This document shows positions 1 to 9,662 of a DNA stretch of 64,000 nucleotides, in pieces (the first letter of the stretch is position 1; every line of letters begins with the position of its first letter). Made by a program: the position numbers and the translations under genes. Under the pieces are notes generated by a model. The model had not been told where the DNA came from. It searched no databases and saw only the letters and a list, made by a program, of their open reading frames with translations. Location of the stretch: NCBI RefSeq assembly GCF_007754155.1, contig NZ_CP037423.1, positions 8,862,938-8,926,937 of the forward strand. Direction: 5' to 3'. Source of the stretch: Stieleria neptunia. Its GTDB lineage: Bacteria; Planctomycetota; Planctomycetia; Pirellulales; Pirellulaceae.

Positions 1-137
1 ACTTGAGTGATGGGGACAAAGAGTGAAGGATTCGAAGGCAAGAAAATTGCGGCCCCAACAACGTCGGCGGCCGCCTGAGATCTTCCCACCGACAAAACTT
101 TCTTACCCGGATTTCCCCAGTCCTCTGTTCCTCACGC

Positions 138-1067
138 TCATCGCCGCGGCCGCTTGGGGTCCAGATTGGCGTCCAGGTCTTGGGACGTCAACGATGATTC
201 GACGCCGCCTTCGGGCACCTCGGCCTGGGCGATCCAGAGCAGGCCGTTGAGCACGACTTTGCGGAAGTTGTCGTTGCCCCAATTGTCGTGAAAGTGACCG
301 CCGGTGAAGCCGAATCCGCGGCCGCCGTCTTCTCGCTCGACCGTCCACATCATCGCTTCGGCGCGACCCTCGGACGCTTGGATGTGCGGGTACGGGCCTC
401 TCGGATAGACATAGGGTCCGTCGCGGACGTCCGCCGAGGGCACCGCGACCAGAATCGGCACGAACTTCATTCCGGCCGACGCACCCGACCGGTCGCCGGA
501 GAAGTCGGACACAAACCGCATATTGAAATACCATTCGTCCTTGATCTCGAACGGCTCGACGCCCCGCGTCACGGGATGCTCGGGGAAGGACTCAAACGCC
601 GGTTGCCAAATCGGGTTGCACGAAAACAGGTGCTCGTAGTGGCCTCCGATCCAACGTTTCATCTCGTTGCCGGCTTGATCGGCCAGGACTTCCACGCCGT
701 AATGCATGAACCCCAGCCCCACGCCGCGCTCGGCCCATTGGTCGATCAATTTCAATCGACGTCCATCCTGCTGGACGATTTCGTGCTTGCCGCCGCCGTC
801 CATGAAAAACACCACGGCATCGGCATCATCAAAGACCGTTTCGTCCTGGGGCCAGCCGTTGAGCACAAACTGGACGTCCACCTCCGGCACGCCCGACAAG
901 CATTTCGCCATCAGCTGCACCCCGGCGTTGAATTCGTGCATCCGGGGCGGGTGGGACGGTTTGCCCGCGACCAAAACAATTTTTTTCGTCTCGGCGTGTG
1001 CCAGGCCGAACGAGAAAGCTGACGTGATCAGCAACCCAAACGCGATGATTGATTTCAAGAGACTCAC
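138..1067 (-). CDS. Secreted ThuA-like domain protein
   Basis: About 309 residues. A signal peptide (MSLLKSIIAFGLLITSAFSF..AHA) is followed by TKKIVLVAGKPSHPP, the usual opening strand of planctomycete ThuA (glutamine-amidotransferase-like) domains. Further ThuA blocks are VVFFMDGGGKHE, GLGFMHYGVE and, near the C-terminus, GFGFTGGHFHDNWGN. The open frame runs back to 1268, but that extension crosses a palindromic repeat and reads as non-coding, so I chose GTG at 1067, directly before the signal peptide; TTG codons at 1073 and 1058 are alternatives. ThuA domains in Planctomycetota are usually exported and thought to act on carbohydrate; the substrate here is unknown. It is a single gene, divergent from the DUF2760/Hsp70 cassette. 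Family is well supported; start codon and substrate are not. Confidence 0.82.
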   Translation of the reverse strand: MSLLKSIIAFGLLITSAFSFGLAHAETKKIVLVAGKPSHPPRMHEFNAGVQLMAKCLSGVPEVDVQFVLNGWPQDETVFDDADAVVFFMDGGGKHEIVQQDGRRLKLIDQWAERGVGLGFMHYGVEVLADQAGNEMKRWIGGHYEHLFSCNPIWQPAFESFPEHPVTRGVEPFEIKDEWYFNMRFVSDFSGDRSGASAGMKFVPILVAVPSADVRDGPYVYPRGPYPHIQASEGRAEAMMWTVEREDGGRGFGFTGGHFHDNWGNDNFRKVVLNGLLWIAQAEVPEGGVESSLTSQDLDANLDPKRPRR

Positions 1068-1402
1068 TCGCAAGAAGACGTAAACGTGGAACGAATAACA
1101 TAATCGCTCCCCTCGGCCGCTGCACCTGCTTCGAACAGCTTCCAGGCCTCGGTGTCGACACATCTTGAAAGTATCCTGCCGGGCAGGGAGGGTCGAGCCG
1201 TTTTCGGACGTCACCCTCCCTGGCAGGGAGGGTCGAGCGAAGCGAGGGGAGGGTCGATTCGTTGCCACTGCGAGATTCCGAGCCGCACGCCCCCGCTACG
1301 GCCGCTCCCCCCGCAATCTCCGCCCCGCCTCTTGACGCAATCGGCGGGAACGCCAAGCTGGACGGTTGATTTTCAGGCCGTTGTTCATTGCAGGTTGGCA
1401 AG
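1068..1402. repeat. Intergenic region with REP-like palindromic repeat
   Basis: Between divergent genes. Positions 1210-1252 hold a palindrome built on CCCTCCCTGGCAGGGAGGG followed by TCGAGCGAAGCGAGGGGAGGG. The same ~43 bp recurs at 23737-23780. A degenerate half copy precedes it at 1176-1200. No gene is supported in this stretch; open frames through it are low-complexity Arg/Pro-rich shadows. Confidence 0.6.
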
Positions 1403-1936
1403 ATGAGTTTAGGAATCGCGTTGAAGGCTTTTTTCGCCGCGTTGGGGAACAAAGAAAAGGCGACTCAGATCGATGGGATCCTGCGTGGCCAGCAGCCAAG
1501 TGCCCCGGCCATCGAAGCGAAACCGGCGGAAAAACCCGCCGCCAAGCCACCCCAACCGCCTCGGCGCGACCCCGCCGTGACGCTGTTGGCGACGCTGCAG
1601 CGGGAAGCCCGGCTGGTCGATTTGATCCAAGAAGACCTCAGCCAATACTCCGACGCCCAGGTCGGCGCGGCCGCCCGTCCGTGCCTGCAACAGTGCGGCG
1701 GAGTGTTGCAGCGGGTGATGGGCCTGAAACCCCTGCTCGATGCCGCCGAAGGCGCCGTGGTAGAGGTCGCCGCCGACGCCTCGCCGACCCGGTATCAGTG
1801 GATCGGCGAAGGCACAGCCACGTCCGGCAAACTGGTTCATCACGGTTGGGAAGTTTCCAAGCTGGAATTGCCGACGTGGACCGGTGACGCCGCCGATGCC
1901 AACATCGTCGCCGCGGCCCAAGTCCAAGCGAATTAG
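1403..1936 (+). CDS. DUF2760 domain-containing protein
   Basis: 177 residues. An N-terminal MSLGIALKAFFAALGN segment and a Pro/Ala/Lys linker (residues ~37-55) precede the conserved domain: TLLATLQREARLVDLIQEDL, then YSDAQVGAAARPCLQQC, ending in a compact beta-rich tail with GKLVHHGWEV. I recognise this as DUF2760. ATG 1403 was chosen over the TTG at 1388 because it begins the conserved N-terminus. It lies 121 bp upstream of the first Hsp70-family gene on the same strand. From family knowledge, DUF2760 genes commonly sit beside paired Hsp70-like genes, so it is probably a partner of those chaperones; the biochemical role is unknown. Confidence 0.85.
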   Translation: MSLGIALKAFFAALGNKEKATQIDGILRGQQPSAPAIEAKPAEKPAAKPPQPPRRDPAVTLLATLQREARLVDLIQEDLSQYSDAQVGAAARPCLQQCGGVLQRVMGLKPLLDAAEGAVVEVAADASPTRYQWIGEGTATSGKLVHHGWEVSKLELPTWTGDAADANIVAAAQVQAN

Positions 1937-2057
1937 CAATCAGCCAAGTGGGACTGGCTGCCAGCCTGTCATTTCGCGATCGCCGAGCCCGGAAGCCGAC
2001 CCCACGACGATTGTCCCGACTCTTCACTTCACTCCACTTCACACCAACAGATTCGAC

Positions 2058-3902
2058 ATGGGCTCACGGTATTGCATCGGCATTGACCTTGGCACCACCA
2101 ACTCGGTGGTCGCCTTTGCGCCGCTCACCGAGGACGGAAAGAAATCGGAACCGAAACTGGAACTGCTTCCGATTCCCCAAGTCATCGCGCCGGGTCAGAT
2201 TGAATCGCGGCCGTCGCTGCCGTCGTTTCTGTACTTGCCTCGCGAGGGCGAAATCGAATCCTTGAAGACGCCACTGGTGGGCGATCCGGGTCGCGGCATT
2301 GCGGGCGTCTACGCGCGACAGCAATCGGCTGAAAACCCACAACGCGTCGTCGTGGCCGCCAAGAGCTGGCTGTGTCATGGAAACGTCGGCCGCACCGAAG
2401 CGGTCCTGCCCTGGCAGTCCCCGCCAGAGGTGACCAAGGTGTCGGCCTTTGATTGCACCCAGCGATTCCTGTCACATCTGGTTGCCGCCTGGCACGCCGC
2501 CCATCCCGAAGCTCCCCTAGCGGACCAGCAAGTCGTGCTGACCGTGCCCGCGTCGTTCGACCCGGCCGCGCGCGAACTGACCCGCCAGGCGGCGATCGAA
2601 GCCGGTTTGCCGGATCACTTTGTCCTGCTGGAAGAACCGCAAGCGGCGGTGTATCACTGGCTGCGTTCCAATGCCGACCACTGGCGCGAGCAACTCGGCG
2701 CCGGTGACGTGCTGCTGGTCGTCGACGTCGGCGGCGGGACGACCGACCTGACCCTGGTCACGGTCGAAGAAAACGGTGGCGAGCTGAATTTGCAACGACT
2801 CGCCGTCGGCAACCATTTGCTGCTCGGCGGCGACAACATGGACCTGGCGTTGGCCCACCACGTCGCCACGCGGTTGCAAGAACAGGGCCACGATCTGGAT
2901 CCCTGGCAAAGCGTTTCGCTGTGGCACGCCTGTCGCGATGCGAAAGAAAAACTGCTTGCCGCCGAGGGCCCCGAGGAACACACGATCTCCGTGCTCGGCC
3001 GAGGCAGTTCGTTGATCGGCGGCACGATCTCGACCGCGCTGACCGCGGCCGAAACGCAGGGTTTGATCGTCGACGGCTTCTTCCCCCAGTGCACCGCCCA
3101 AGAACGTCCCGAGCGCCGCACCGCGTCGGGGTTCCAAGACATCGGGCTGCCCTACGAAGCGGATCCGGCGATCACCAAACAAGTCAGCGCCTTTTTGGCC
3201 GATCACGCCGAAGCGTTTCCCGCGTCCGACGATGAAGCCGAAACCGGCGGCGGCACGGGACTGACCCACCTGCTGTTCAACGGCGGCGTGTTCCGCAGCG
3301 AAACGTTGCGCGGCCGGATGCGCGACGTCATCAATAGCTGGTGCGAAACCGCGCCCACGGTGCTCGGCCAACAGCAAGACCTGGACTGTGCAGTCGCCCT
3401 CGGTGCCGCCTATTACGGCTGGTCCAAACAGGTCGGCGGCATTCGAATTCGCGGCGGCACCGCACGTTCGTATTACATCGGAATCGAGACGGCCGGCTTG
3501 GCGATCCCCGGCGCACCACGCCCCTTGAGAGCGCTTTGCGTCGCCCCACAGGGAATGGAAGAAGGCACCGAAGCCGAAGTGCCCGGCAATGAGATCGGTC
3601 TGGTCGTTGGAGCCCCCGCACGGTTCCGCTTTTTTGCCTCCTCCAAACGCGGCGACGATGCCGTCGGCACCCAACTAAATCGTTGGACACCGGACGAACT
3701 GGTCGAAAGCGAACCGATCGAATTGACACTCTCGCGCGAGTCCGCAGGCGAATCCGGCAGCGAAACCGGCGGCGGCGAACCGTTCGTCCCCGTCCGGTTT
3801 GTCAGCCGCGTCACCGAACTGGGCATGTTTGAACTGTGGTGCCATTCGACGCGCACCGACGAACAGTGGAAAATGGAGTTCAACGTTCGCGAGAAACGAT
3901 AA
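2058..3902 (+). CDS. Hsp70-family ATPase A (DnaK-like, divergent)
   Basis: 614 residues with an actin/Hsp70 nucleotide-binding domain. Phosphate-1 loop is IGIDLGTTNSVV (residue ~6), phosphate-2 is VVDVGGGTTDLTLV (~225) and the adenosine region is LLFNGGVFRS (~410). Further blocks are LEEPQAAVYHW, LLGGDNMDLALAHHV and GLPYEADPAITKQ. The tail after residue ~520 is short and beta-rich (FVPVRFVSRVTELGMFELWC) and lacks the acidic DnaK C-terminus, so it is not canonical DnaK. ATG 2058 starts right before the first strand. It shares the whole architecture with the next gene, which begins 26 bp downstream, suggesting an old tandem duplication. Likely a specialised ATP-driven chaperone acting with DUF2760; the client is unknown. 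Confidence 0.88.
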   Translation: MGSRYCIGIDLGTTNSVVAFAPLTEDGKKSEPKLELLPIPQVIAPGQIESRPSLPSFLYLPREGEIESLKTPLVGDPGRGIAGVYARQQSAENPQRVVVAAKSWLCHGNVGRTEAVLPWQSPPEVTKVSAFDCTQRFLSHLVAAWHAAHPEAPLADQQVVLTVPASFDPAARELTRQAAIEAGLPDHFVLLEEPQAAVYHWLRSNADHWREQLGAGDVLLVVDVGGGTTDLTLVTVEENGGELNLQRLAVGNHLLLGGDNMDLALAHHVATRLQEQGHDLDPWQSVSLWHACRDAKEKLLAAEGPEEHTISVLGRGSSLIGGTISTALTAAETQGLIVDGFFPQCTAQERPERRTASGFQDIGLPYEADPAITKQVSAFLADHAEAFPASDDEAETGGGTGLTHLLFNGGVFRSETLRGRMRDVINSWCETAPTVLGQQQDLDCAVALGAAYYGWSKQVGGIRIRGGTARSYYIGIETAGLAIPGAPRPLRALCVAPQGMEEGTEAEVPGNEIGLVVGAPARFRFFASSKRGDDAVGTQLNRWTPDELVESEPIELTLSRESAGESGSETGGGEPFVPVRFVSRVTELGMFELWCHSTRTDEQWKMEFNVREKR

Positions 3903-3928
3903 CGATCTACACGAGATGGAACCAGGTT

Positions 3929-6742
3929 TTGTCTGAGAAACACGACGCGTCAACGGACCCCACATCAACACCACCCCGATTTGTCGTCGGCATCGACCTG
4001 GGCACGACGAACTGCGCCATGTGCTACGTCGACACGTCCGCACCGGATTGGCAGGTCGCGACGTTTCGAATCCCGCAGTGCGTCGATCTCGGTCAAATCG
4101 AAAAGCGCGAGACGCTGCCTTCGTTTCATTACGAACTGACGGCCAGCGAAGCGGGCGGGCAAACCGGCGTGCTGCCCTGGCAAAACGATTCCGCCAAACC
4201 GACGTCCTGTGTCGGCGTGTTTGCCCGTGATGCGGGCGCGCGGCATCCCGGGCGACGCATCCATTCCGCCAAGAGTTGGCTGTCACACGACGGGGTCGAC
4301 CGCACCGCCGACTTCCTGCCCTGGCACGGGGATGCCGACGTGCCACGGATGTCCCCGGTCGCCGCGTCGAGCGAGTATCTGCGTCACCTCCGCGGGGCCT
4401 GGGATGATGCCTTCGCCGAACATCCGCTGCACGAACAAGACGTGGTGATCACGTTGCCGGCGTCGTTTGACGAAGTCGCTCGTGAATTGACGATCAAAGC
4501 CGCCAAGCAGGCAGGACTGAAACGTGTTTATCTGATCGAAGAACCCCAGGCCGCCTTCTATGCCTGGATCGATGGCCATCGCCACGATTGGCAAGACTTG
4601 GTTCGGCCCGGTCAGTTGATCTTGGTCTGTGACATCGGCGGCGGCACGACCGACTTGACCCTGATTCGCGTACGGCCGGCGGGCCAGTCCAACGATCAAG
4701 TTCAGTTCCACCGCGTCGCCGTCGGTCGCCACCTGATCCTCGGCGGCGACAACATGGATTTGGCGGTCGCCAAGTTGGCCGAGGCAAAACTCAACGAGAC
4801 CTCAGCCGGCACACCACCGTCGGCCAGCCAATGGGACCGCATGGTGCAAGCGTCTCGCACGGTCAAAGAATCGATGTTGGACGAAGCGCGGGGAGCCTCG
4901 TTTACGCTGAACGTGGCCGCCGAAGGGGCAAAGTTGTTGGCCGGTGCGATCCAGGTCGAACTGACGGCCGAAGAAATTGATGCCACGCTGCTGGACGGTT
5001 TCTTTCCACGCGTCCCGCTCTCCGATCGCCCGAGTCGCCAACAAAGCGGGTTCCAAGAGTTCGGGTTGCCCTACGCCGCCGACCCCGCGATCACACGCCA
5101 CCTGGCAGAGTTTCTCTCCGAACATCGTCGCAGCGGCATCGACGAACAGGACACCGAGTCGGCCGATCGGCCCGATCTGGTTTTGTTCAACGGCGGCGTG
5201 TTGGCCGCACCGGCGATCCGACAGCGGATCGTCGATTCGCTGCGCGACTGGTTTCAAGCCCCCGGCGAAACCTGGCAACCCCAGGTCCTGGCGTCACAAC
5301 GTTTGGACTTGGCCGTGGCCCGCGGTGCGGCGTATTACGCGATGGTCCGCCGCGGCCAGGGCGTCCGCATCGCGGCCAACCTGGGGCGTTCGTATTACAT
5401 GCAAGTGCAACACGATCCGCCCCGCGCCCTGTGCCTGATCCCCGGCAACGCCGAAGCGGGACAACAGTTCCGCGCCGACGATCATCCGCTGCACCTGCAA
5501 GTCGGCGCGCCGGTGCAGTTCCCGCTCTGGGTCAGCAGCACGCGACTGGCCGATCGCGTCGGCGATTTGGTCGCGATCGATCCGAACGAGATGTCCGCGC
5601 TGCCGCCGATTTGCACGGCCCTGGTCCGCGGCCGACGCCGCGAAGAAACCGAATTGAGCGTGTTCGTGGAATCCGAGTTGAGCGAGATCGGAACGGTCGG
5701 CATGTACTGTGTCGACGCCGAACACGGCAAACGATGGAAGCTGGAGTTTGACATCCGCAGCACGCTGGAAACCGACCGCGACGCGCATACCGGAAGCGGC
5801 GAAACGGCCGGGATCGTCGATAGCGAAACCGTCGAAGCCTGCGCCGATGCGATCGAATCCACCTTCGGTGCCGAACCCGACATCAAACCCAATCAGATCG
5901 TCAAGCGACTCGAATCGATCACCGAAACCAGCCGCAATGATTGGCCGCCGACACTGATTCGCGAACTGTGGCAATTCATGGCCGACCTCGAAACCGGTCG
6001 CCGCAAAACCCCCGCCCACGAAGCCCGTTGGTTGAACCTGGCCGGCTTCTGTCTGCGGCCGGGATATGGCGTCGCGGTGGATGATTGGCGGGTGCAACAA
6101 ATGTGGCGGATGCTGCACGGACGCTTGGCGTTCCCGGCGTCCCAATCACGCACCGAATCGATGATTCTGTGGCGGCGGATCGCGGGCGGACTGACGGCCG
6201 GCCAACAACAGCAACTCGCCGCACCAATGCTGGCCGCACTGCGCAGCAAATCCAGACGCATCGAGCCGCACGAAGCCAATGAGTTCTGGCGGTTGATCGC
6301 GTCGCTGGAACGGCTGGACGTGCGTCAAAAAATCGAACTCGGTGACATCGCCTTGAAAGAATTCGGCCGCAAAAAAAATGTCCGGTTGCGTCCCGCCCTG
6401 CTGTGGGCGCTGGGCCGACTCGGCGGACGCCAACCCGCCTACGGCCCGCTCAATACCACGATCCCGGTTGCCAAAGTTGAATCGTGGATCGAGTCCCTGG
6501 TCGCCATCGATCCGCCCGAATCCGACGTGCCGCTGACACTCGTTCAACTGGGGCGAAAAACGGGCGACCGCTACCGGGACATCGCCGCAGCAACCCGTGA
6601 CAAAGCCGCAACGTATTTGCAGTCCAGGCAAGCGGCGGATCACTTCGTCACCCTGCTCACCGACGGCGGAACGCTGGATCGAGACGAAGAGACCGCCGTG
6701 TTCGGCGACTCGCTGCCCCTGGGGATTCGACTCGGACGATAA
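3929..6742 (+). CDS. Hsp70-family ATPase B with DUF3731-type C-terminus
   Basis: 937 residues if started at TTG 3929, which has GAGATGGA at 3913-3920 as ribosome-binding site; no in-frame ATG lies between the end of the upstream gene and the conserved domain. The N-terminal ~600 residues repeat the Hsp70 A plan: VVGIDLGTTNCAM, LVCDIGGGTTDLTLI, LILGGDNMDLAVA, LFNGGVLAAP. The extra ~330 C-terminal residues form an alpha-rich domain (ETVEACADAIESTF.., LIRELWQFMADLETGRRK, RWLNLAGFCLRPGYGVAVDDWR) that I recognise as the DUF3731-like module of this subgroup. Known genomes carry it next to DUF2760 and another Hsp70-like gene, as here. Start codon is moderately certain, family strongly so. Confidence 0.86.
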   Translation: MSEKHDASTDPTSTPPRFVVGIDLGTTNCAMCYVDTSAPDWQVATFRIPQCVDLGQIEKRETLPSFHYELTASEAGGQTGVLPWQNDSAKPTSCVGVFARDAGARHPGRRIHSAKSWLSHDGVDRTADFLPWHGDADVPRMSPVAASSEYLRHLRGAWDDAFAEHPLHEQDVVITLPASFDEVARELTIKAAKQAGLKRVYLIEEPQAAFYAWIDGHRHDWQDLVRPGQLILVCDIGGGTTDLTLIRVRPAGQSNDQVQFHRVAVGRHLILGGDNMDLAVAKLAEAKLNETSAGTPPSASQWDRMVQASRTVKESMLDEARGASFTLNVAAEGAKLLAGAIQVELTAEEIDATLLDGFFPRVPLSDRPSRQQSGFQEFGLPYAADPAITRHLAEFLSEHRRSGIDEQDTESADRPDLVLFNGGVLAAPAIRQRIVDSLRDWFQAPGETWQPQVLASQRLDLAVARGAAYYAMVRRGQGVRIAANLGRSYYMQVQHDPPRALCLIPGNAEAGQQFRADDHPLHLQVGAPVQFPLWVSSTRLADRVGDLVAIDPNEMSALPPICTALVRGRRREETELSVFVESELSEIGTVGMYCVDAEHGKRWKLEFDIRSTLETDRDAHTGSGETAGIVDSETVEACADAIESTFGAEPDIKPNQIVKRLESITETSRNDWPPTLIRELWQFMADLETGRRKTPAHEARWLNLAGFCLRPGYGVAVDDWRVQQMWRMLHGRLAFPASQSRTESMILWRRIAGGLTAGQQQQLAAPMLAALRSKSRRIEPHEANEFWRLIASLERLDVRQKIELGDIALKEFGRKKNVRLRPALLWALGRLGGRQPAYGPLNTTIPVAKVESWIESLVAIDPPESDVPLTLVQLGRKTGDRYRDIAAATRDKAATYLQSRQAADHFVTLLTDGGTLDRDEETAVFGDSLPLGIRLGR

Positions 6743-6877
6743 CCCGCACAGTTTGCCAAACCGACACCAAAGCAAAACCCGACAGTTTCCTTCGATTGCG
6801 CGGCCACGGGACGCCGATTCAAAACCGGTGTGGTGCGTGTTTGTTTCGTTTGGCGCTCAAGTATCGGTGAGGATGTG

Positions 6878-7546
6878 ATGCCACTTCGAAAGCTCTGGAA
6901 CTCGATTCGTGGCAAGTCGTCCACGTCTCCGGACAATGTGGACAAGACCAGTGCGGGGTCGGAGACCGAGGGGCCGACGCCGCGTTTCAATCCGGCATCG
7001 GCGATTCCTGCCGCCAAATCAGCGTCCCCGCCGAAGCAACGCCCCGCGGCCCTGACGAGTCGCCCCGCGTCACCCAAATCCATCTCCGCCGCCGCCACTC
7101 GCGACGACAAGAAACTGTTTCGGCGGATGGAGTCGCTGTCGGTTCAATCGGTGCTGGAAGTCGGTGTCGGTGACGGTCTGCGATCACTGGCGATGTTGCA
7201 CGCGCTGACCCACAAAGGCCACTCGACCCCGATCCACTACATCGCGATCGATGAGTTTGAATTGGGGAGCAACGCGCTTTCGCTCCGCGACTTTCACAAA
7301 CAGTTGCGTGAATATCCGGCCAAAGCACACTTGGTGCCGATGGCGATCGACGCCGGCCTGGATCGCGTGGTCCGAACGTACGGCCAAGTCGACCTGATTC
7401 TGTGGTCCGCCGACCAGCCGCCGACCCCGGCCCAGCACAACGCGCTGGCCCGATTGAGCAAGTCTCGCACGATCGTGTTCGCTCAAGAAAACGGGCGTTG
7501 GACCGAAACGCAGCCCGGTCTGGCCGCCGGCAAACGCGCCGCCTGA
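6878..7546 (+). CDS. Rossmann-fold methyltransferase-like protein
   Basis: 222 residues. The first ~85 are a Ser/Pro/Lys-rich low-complexity leader. Then come RRMESLSVQSVLEVGVGDGL, which resembles SAM-binding motif I (VLEVGVGDG), an acidic second strand HYIAIDEFELG, and a later strand QVDLILWSADQPP. The catalytic half is short, so enzymatic activity is uncertain. ATG 6878 is preceded by GGTGAGGATGTG. It lies 135 bp after the Hsp70 B gene on the same strand and may be the last member of that cassette; glmS follows 175 bp later. Function unknown. Confidence 0.7.
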   Translation: MPLRKLWNSIRGKSSTSPDNVDKTSAGSETEGPTPRFNPASAIPAAKSASPPKQRPAALTSRPASPKSISAAATRDDKKLFRRMESLSVQSVLEVGVGDGLRSLAMLHALTHKGHSTPIHYIAIDEFELGSNALSLRDFHKQLREYPAKAHLVPMAIDAGLDRVVRTYGQVDLILWSADQPPTPAQHNALARLSKSRTIVFAQENGRWTETQPGLAAGKRAA

Positions 7547-7721
7547 TCGATTCCGACCGTCCCAATCGTCACCGTCGACCGGACCGGAAAGATTTCTGGG
7601 ATCGGCAGGGTCTGTGTTTTGAGCTAGGTTTGTTCATGCCGGAAACGGCAACTAAAGTTTCGCCTCCCGGCCGGCTCCGGCCGCGTGGAACAGACAGACC
7701 TCCAAAACAGATTGAATTGCG

Positions 7722-9578
7722 ATGTGTGGAATTGTCGGATATGTCGGTTCGGACAAAGCGGGCGATTTCCTGCTCAGTGGTCTGCGACGCTTGGAATACC
7801 GCGGATACGACAGCGCCGGAGTGGCGATCCACGGCGGTGACACGTTCCACATCACCCGCGCGGTCGGCCGAATCGACGCCCTGGCAAGCTCGTTGGGCCA
7901 GAATCCGGTCGATGGCCCGATCGGGATCGGCCACACCCGCTGGGCCACCCACGGACCGGCGACCCAAGAAAACGCCCACCCGCACGTCGGCGGCGCCGGC
8001 GAAGTGATTCTGGTGCACAACGGCGTCATCGAGAACTTCCAAACGCTGAAAAACGAGCTGATCGAAAAAGACTACGTCTTTCAGTCCGCGACCGATAGCG
8101 AAGTCGTCGCGCATCTGATCGCCGAAGGCCTACGCGTCACCCCGGAAACTCCCGACGATCCGTCGCTGCGATACGTGCAAGCGGTCCAGTGGGCTGTCGC
8201 CCAATTGCGCGGCACCTATGGACTGGTGATCGCATTCCAAGATCAACCCGACTTGTTGATCGCCGCTCGTTTCGGCAGCCCGCTGGTGATCGGCATCGGC
8301 CACGGCGAGTACTTCGTCGCCAGTGATTCGTCCCCGCTGGCCGGTTGCACCGATCGCATCGTCTACATGGCCGATCACCAATTGGCAGTGCTCCGCCCCG
8401 GCGGATTTTCGGTGACCCACCGGGAACAGGGCAAAGTGACGGTCCAGATCCAGCCCCTGGAAGCCGCCGAAGAAGAGGTCAGCTTGCAGGGCTATGAGCA
8501 CTACATGCTCAAGGAAATCTATGAACAACCCGAATCGTTGAAAAACGCGATGCGCGGCCGGTTGGACGAAGAAAACGCCACCGCCGTGTTCGGCGGATTG
8601 AACCTGACCCCGCAACAACTCCGCAGCGTCGAACGGATCATCCTGACCGGCTGCGGCACCAGCTGGCATTCCGCACTGGTCGGCGAATACCTGATCGAGG
8701 AACTCGCGCGGATTCCCGTCTGTGTCGAATACGCCAGCGAATTGCGATACCGCAACCCGCCGATCGAAAACAACACGCTGGTGTTCGGGATCACCCAAAG
8801 CGGCGAGACGGCCGACACGCTGGCCGCCTTGCGGGAAACCAAACGCAAAGGCCACCGCACGCTGGCCCTCTGTAACGTCGTGGGAAGCTCGATCGCCCAG
8901 GCCGCCGACGGCGGCGTCTACTTGCACGCCGGGCCGGAAATCGGCGTGGCCAGCACCAAAGCCTACACGTCCCAGTGCTGCGTCCTGGCCATGCTGGCGC
9001 TCTACTTCGGACGGATCCGCCACCTCAGCTTCGAAGCCGGGCGGAACATCATCCGCGACCTGCAGCAAGCCCCGGGCGCGGTTCAAGAAGCACTCAACTG
9101 CAACGAACACGTCAAAACCGTCGCGGAAAAGTACAAGGATGCCACGAATATCCTGTACCTCGGCCGCCAATACAATTTCCCGACCGCCCTGGAAGGCGCC
9201 CTGAAGCTGAAGGAAATCAGTTACGTCCACGCCGAAGGCTACCCGGCGGCAGAAATGAAACACGGCCCGATCGCACTGGTCGACGAAAAAACCCCCAGCG
9301 TGTTCATCATCCCCCAAGGCACCACGTATGACAAAGTGATGGCGAATATGGAGGAGGTGAAGGCCCGGGGAGGCCCGATCATCGCCGTTGCAAGCAAAAA
9401 CGATCCGCACATCGAAGCCGTCGCTGACGATGTGATCCATATCCCCGACGTGCCGGCCATCATCCAGCCGATCGTGTCCGTCGTGCCGCTGCAGCTTCTC
9501 TCCTACCACATCGCGCTGCTGCGGGGCTGCGATGTGGACAAACCGAGGAATTTGGCGAAAAGTGTGACCGTGGAGTAG
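7722..9578 (+). CDS. glmS: Glutamine--fructose-6-phosphate aminotransferase (isomerizing)
   Basis: 618 residues. Converts fructose-6-phosphate and glutamine to glucosamine-6-phosphate, the entry to UDP-GlcNAc and so to cell-wall and lipopolysaccharide precursors, in the cytoplasm. The N-terminal Ntn glutaminase starts MCGIVGYVG with the nucleophilic Cys2, followed by GIGHTRWATHG and ENAHPHVGG. Two SIS domains follow (RIILTGCGTSWHSA; ILYLGRQYNFPTALEGALKLKE), then AEGYPAAEMKHGPIALVD. The C-terminus DKPRNLAKSVTVE is canonical. The 175 bp upstream show no recognisable glmS ribozyme, so self-cleaving control is not supported. Confidence 0.97.
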   Translation: MCGIVGYVGSDKAGDFLLSGLRRLEYRGYDSAGVAIHGGDTFHITRAVGRIDALASSLGQNPVDGPIGIGHTRWATHGPATQENAHPHVGGAGEVILVHNGVIENFQTLKNELIEKDYVFQSATDSEVVAHLIAEGLRVTPETPDDPSLRYVQAVQWAVAQLRGTYGLVIAFQDQPDLLIAARFGSPLVIGIGHGEYFVASDSSPLAGCTDRIVYMADHQLAVLRPGGFSVTHREQGKVTVQIQPLEAAEEEVSLQGYEHYMLKEIYEQPESLKNAMRGRLDEENATAVFGGLNLTPQQLRSVERIILTGCGTSWHSALVGEYLIEELARIPVCVEYASELRYRNPPIENNTLVFGITQSGETADTLAALRETKRKGHRTLALCNVVGSSIAQAADGGVYLHAGPEIGVASTKAYTSQCCVLAMLALYFGRIRHLSFEAGRNIIRDLQQAPGAVQEALNCNEHVKTVAEKYKDATNILYLGRQYNFPTALEGALKLKEISYVHAEGYPAAEMKHGPIALVDEKTPSVFIIPQGTTYDKVMANMEEVKARGGPIIAVASKNDPHIEAVADDVIHIPDVPAIIQPIVSVVPLQLLSYHIALLRGCDVDKPRNLAKSVTVE

Positions 9579-9662
9579 TGACATTCCACCCAATCTGGCA
9601 TTCTTTCCTTGCGGATACCCGCAACGAAATTACGCTCTTGATTGTCAGTCAACGAGCATGAG

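Noticed and set aside
1..137. Possible partial gene at the left edge
   Set aside because: No frame shows protein-like composition; treated as intergenic.
7547..7721. glmS ribozyme upstream of glmS
   Set aside because: No recognisable ribozyme core in the 175-bp leader.
8130..9593. 487-residue minus-strand open frame antisense to glmS
   Set aside because: glmS on the plus strand is unambiguous; the antisense frame has no domain.
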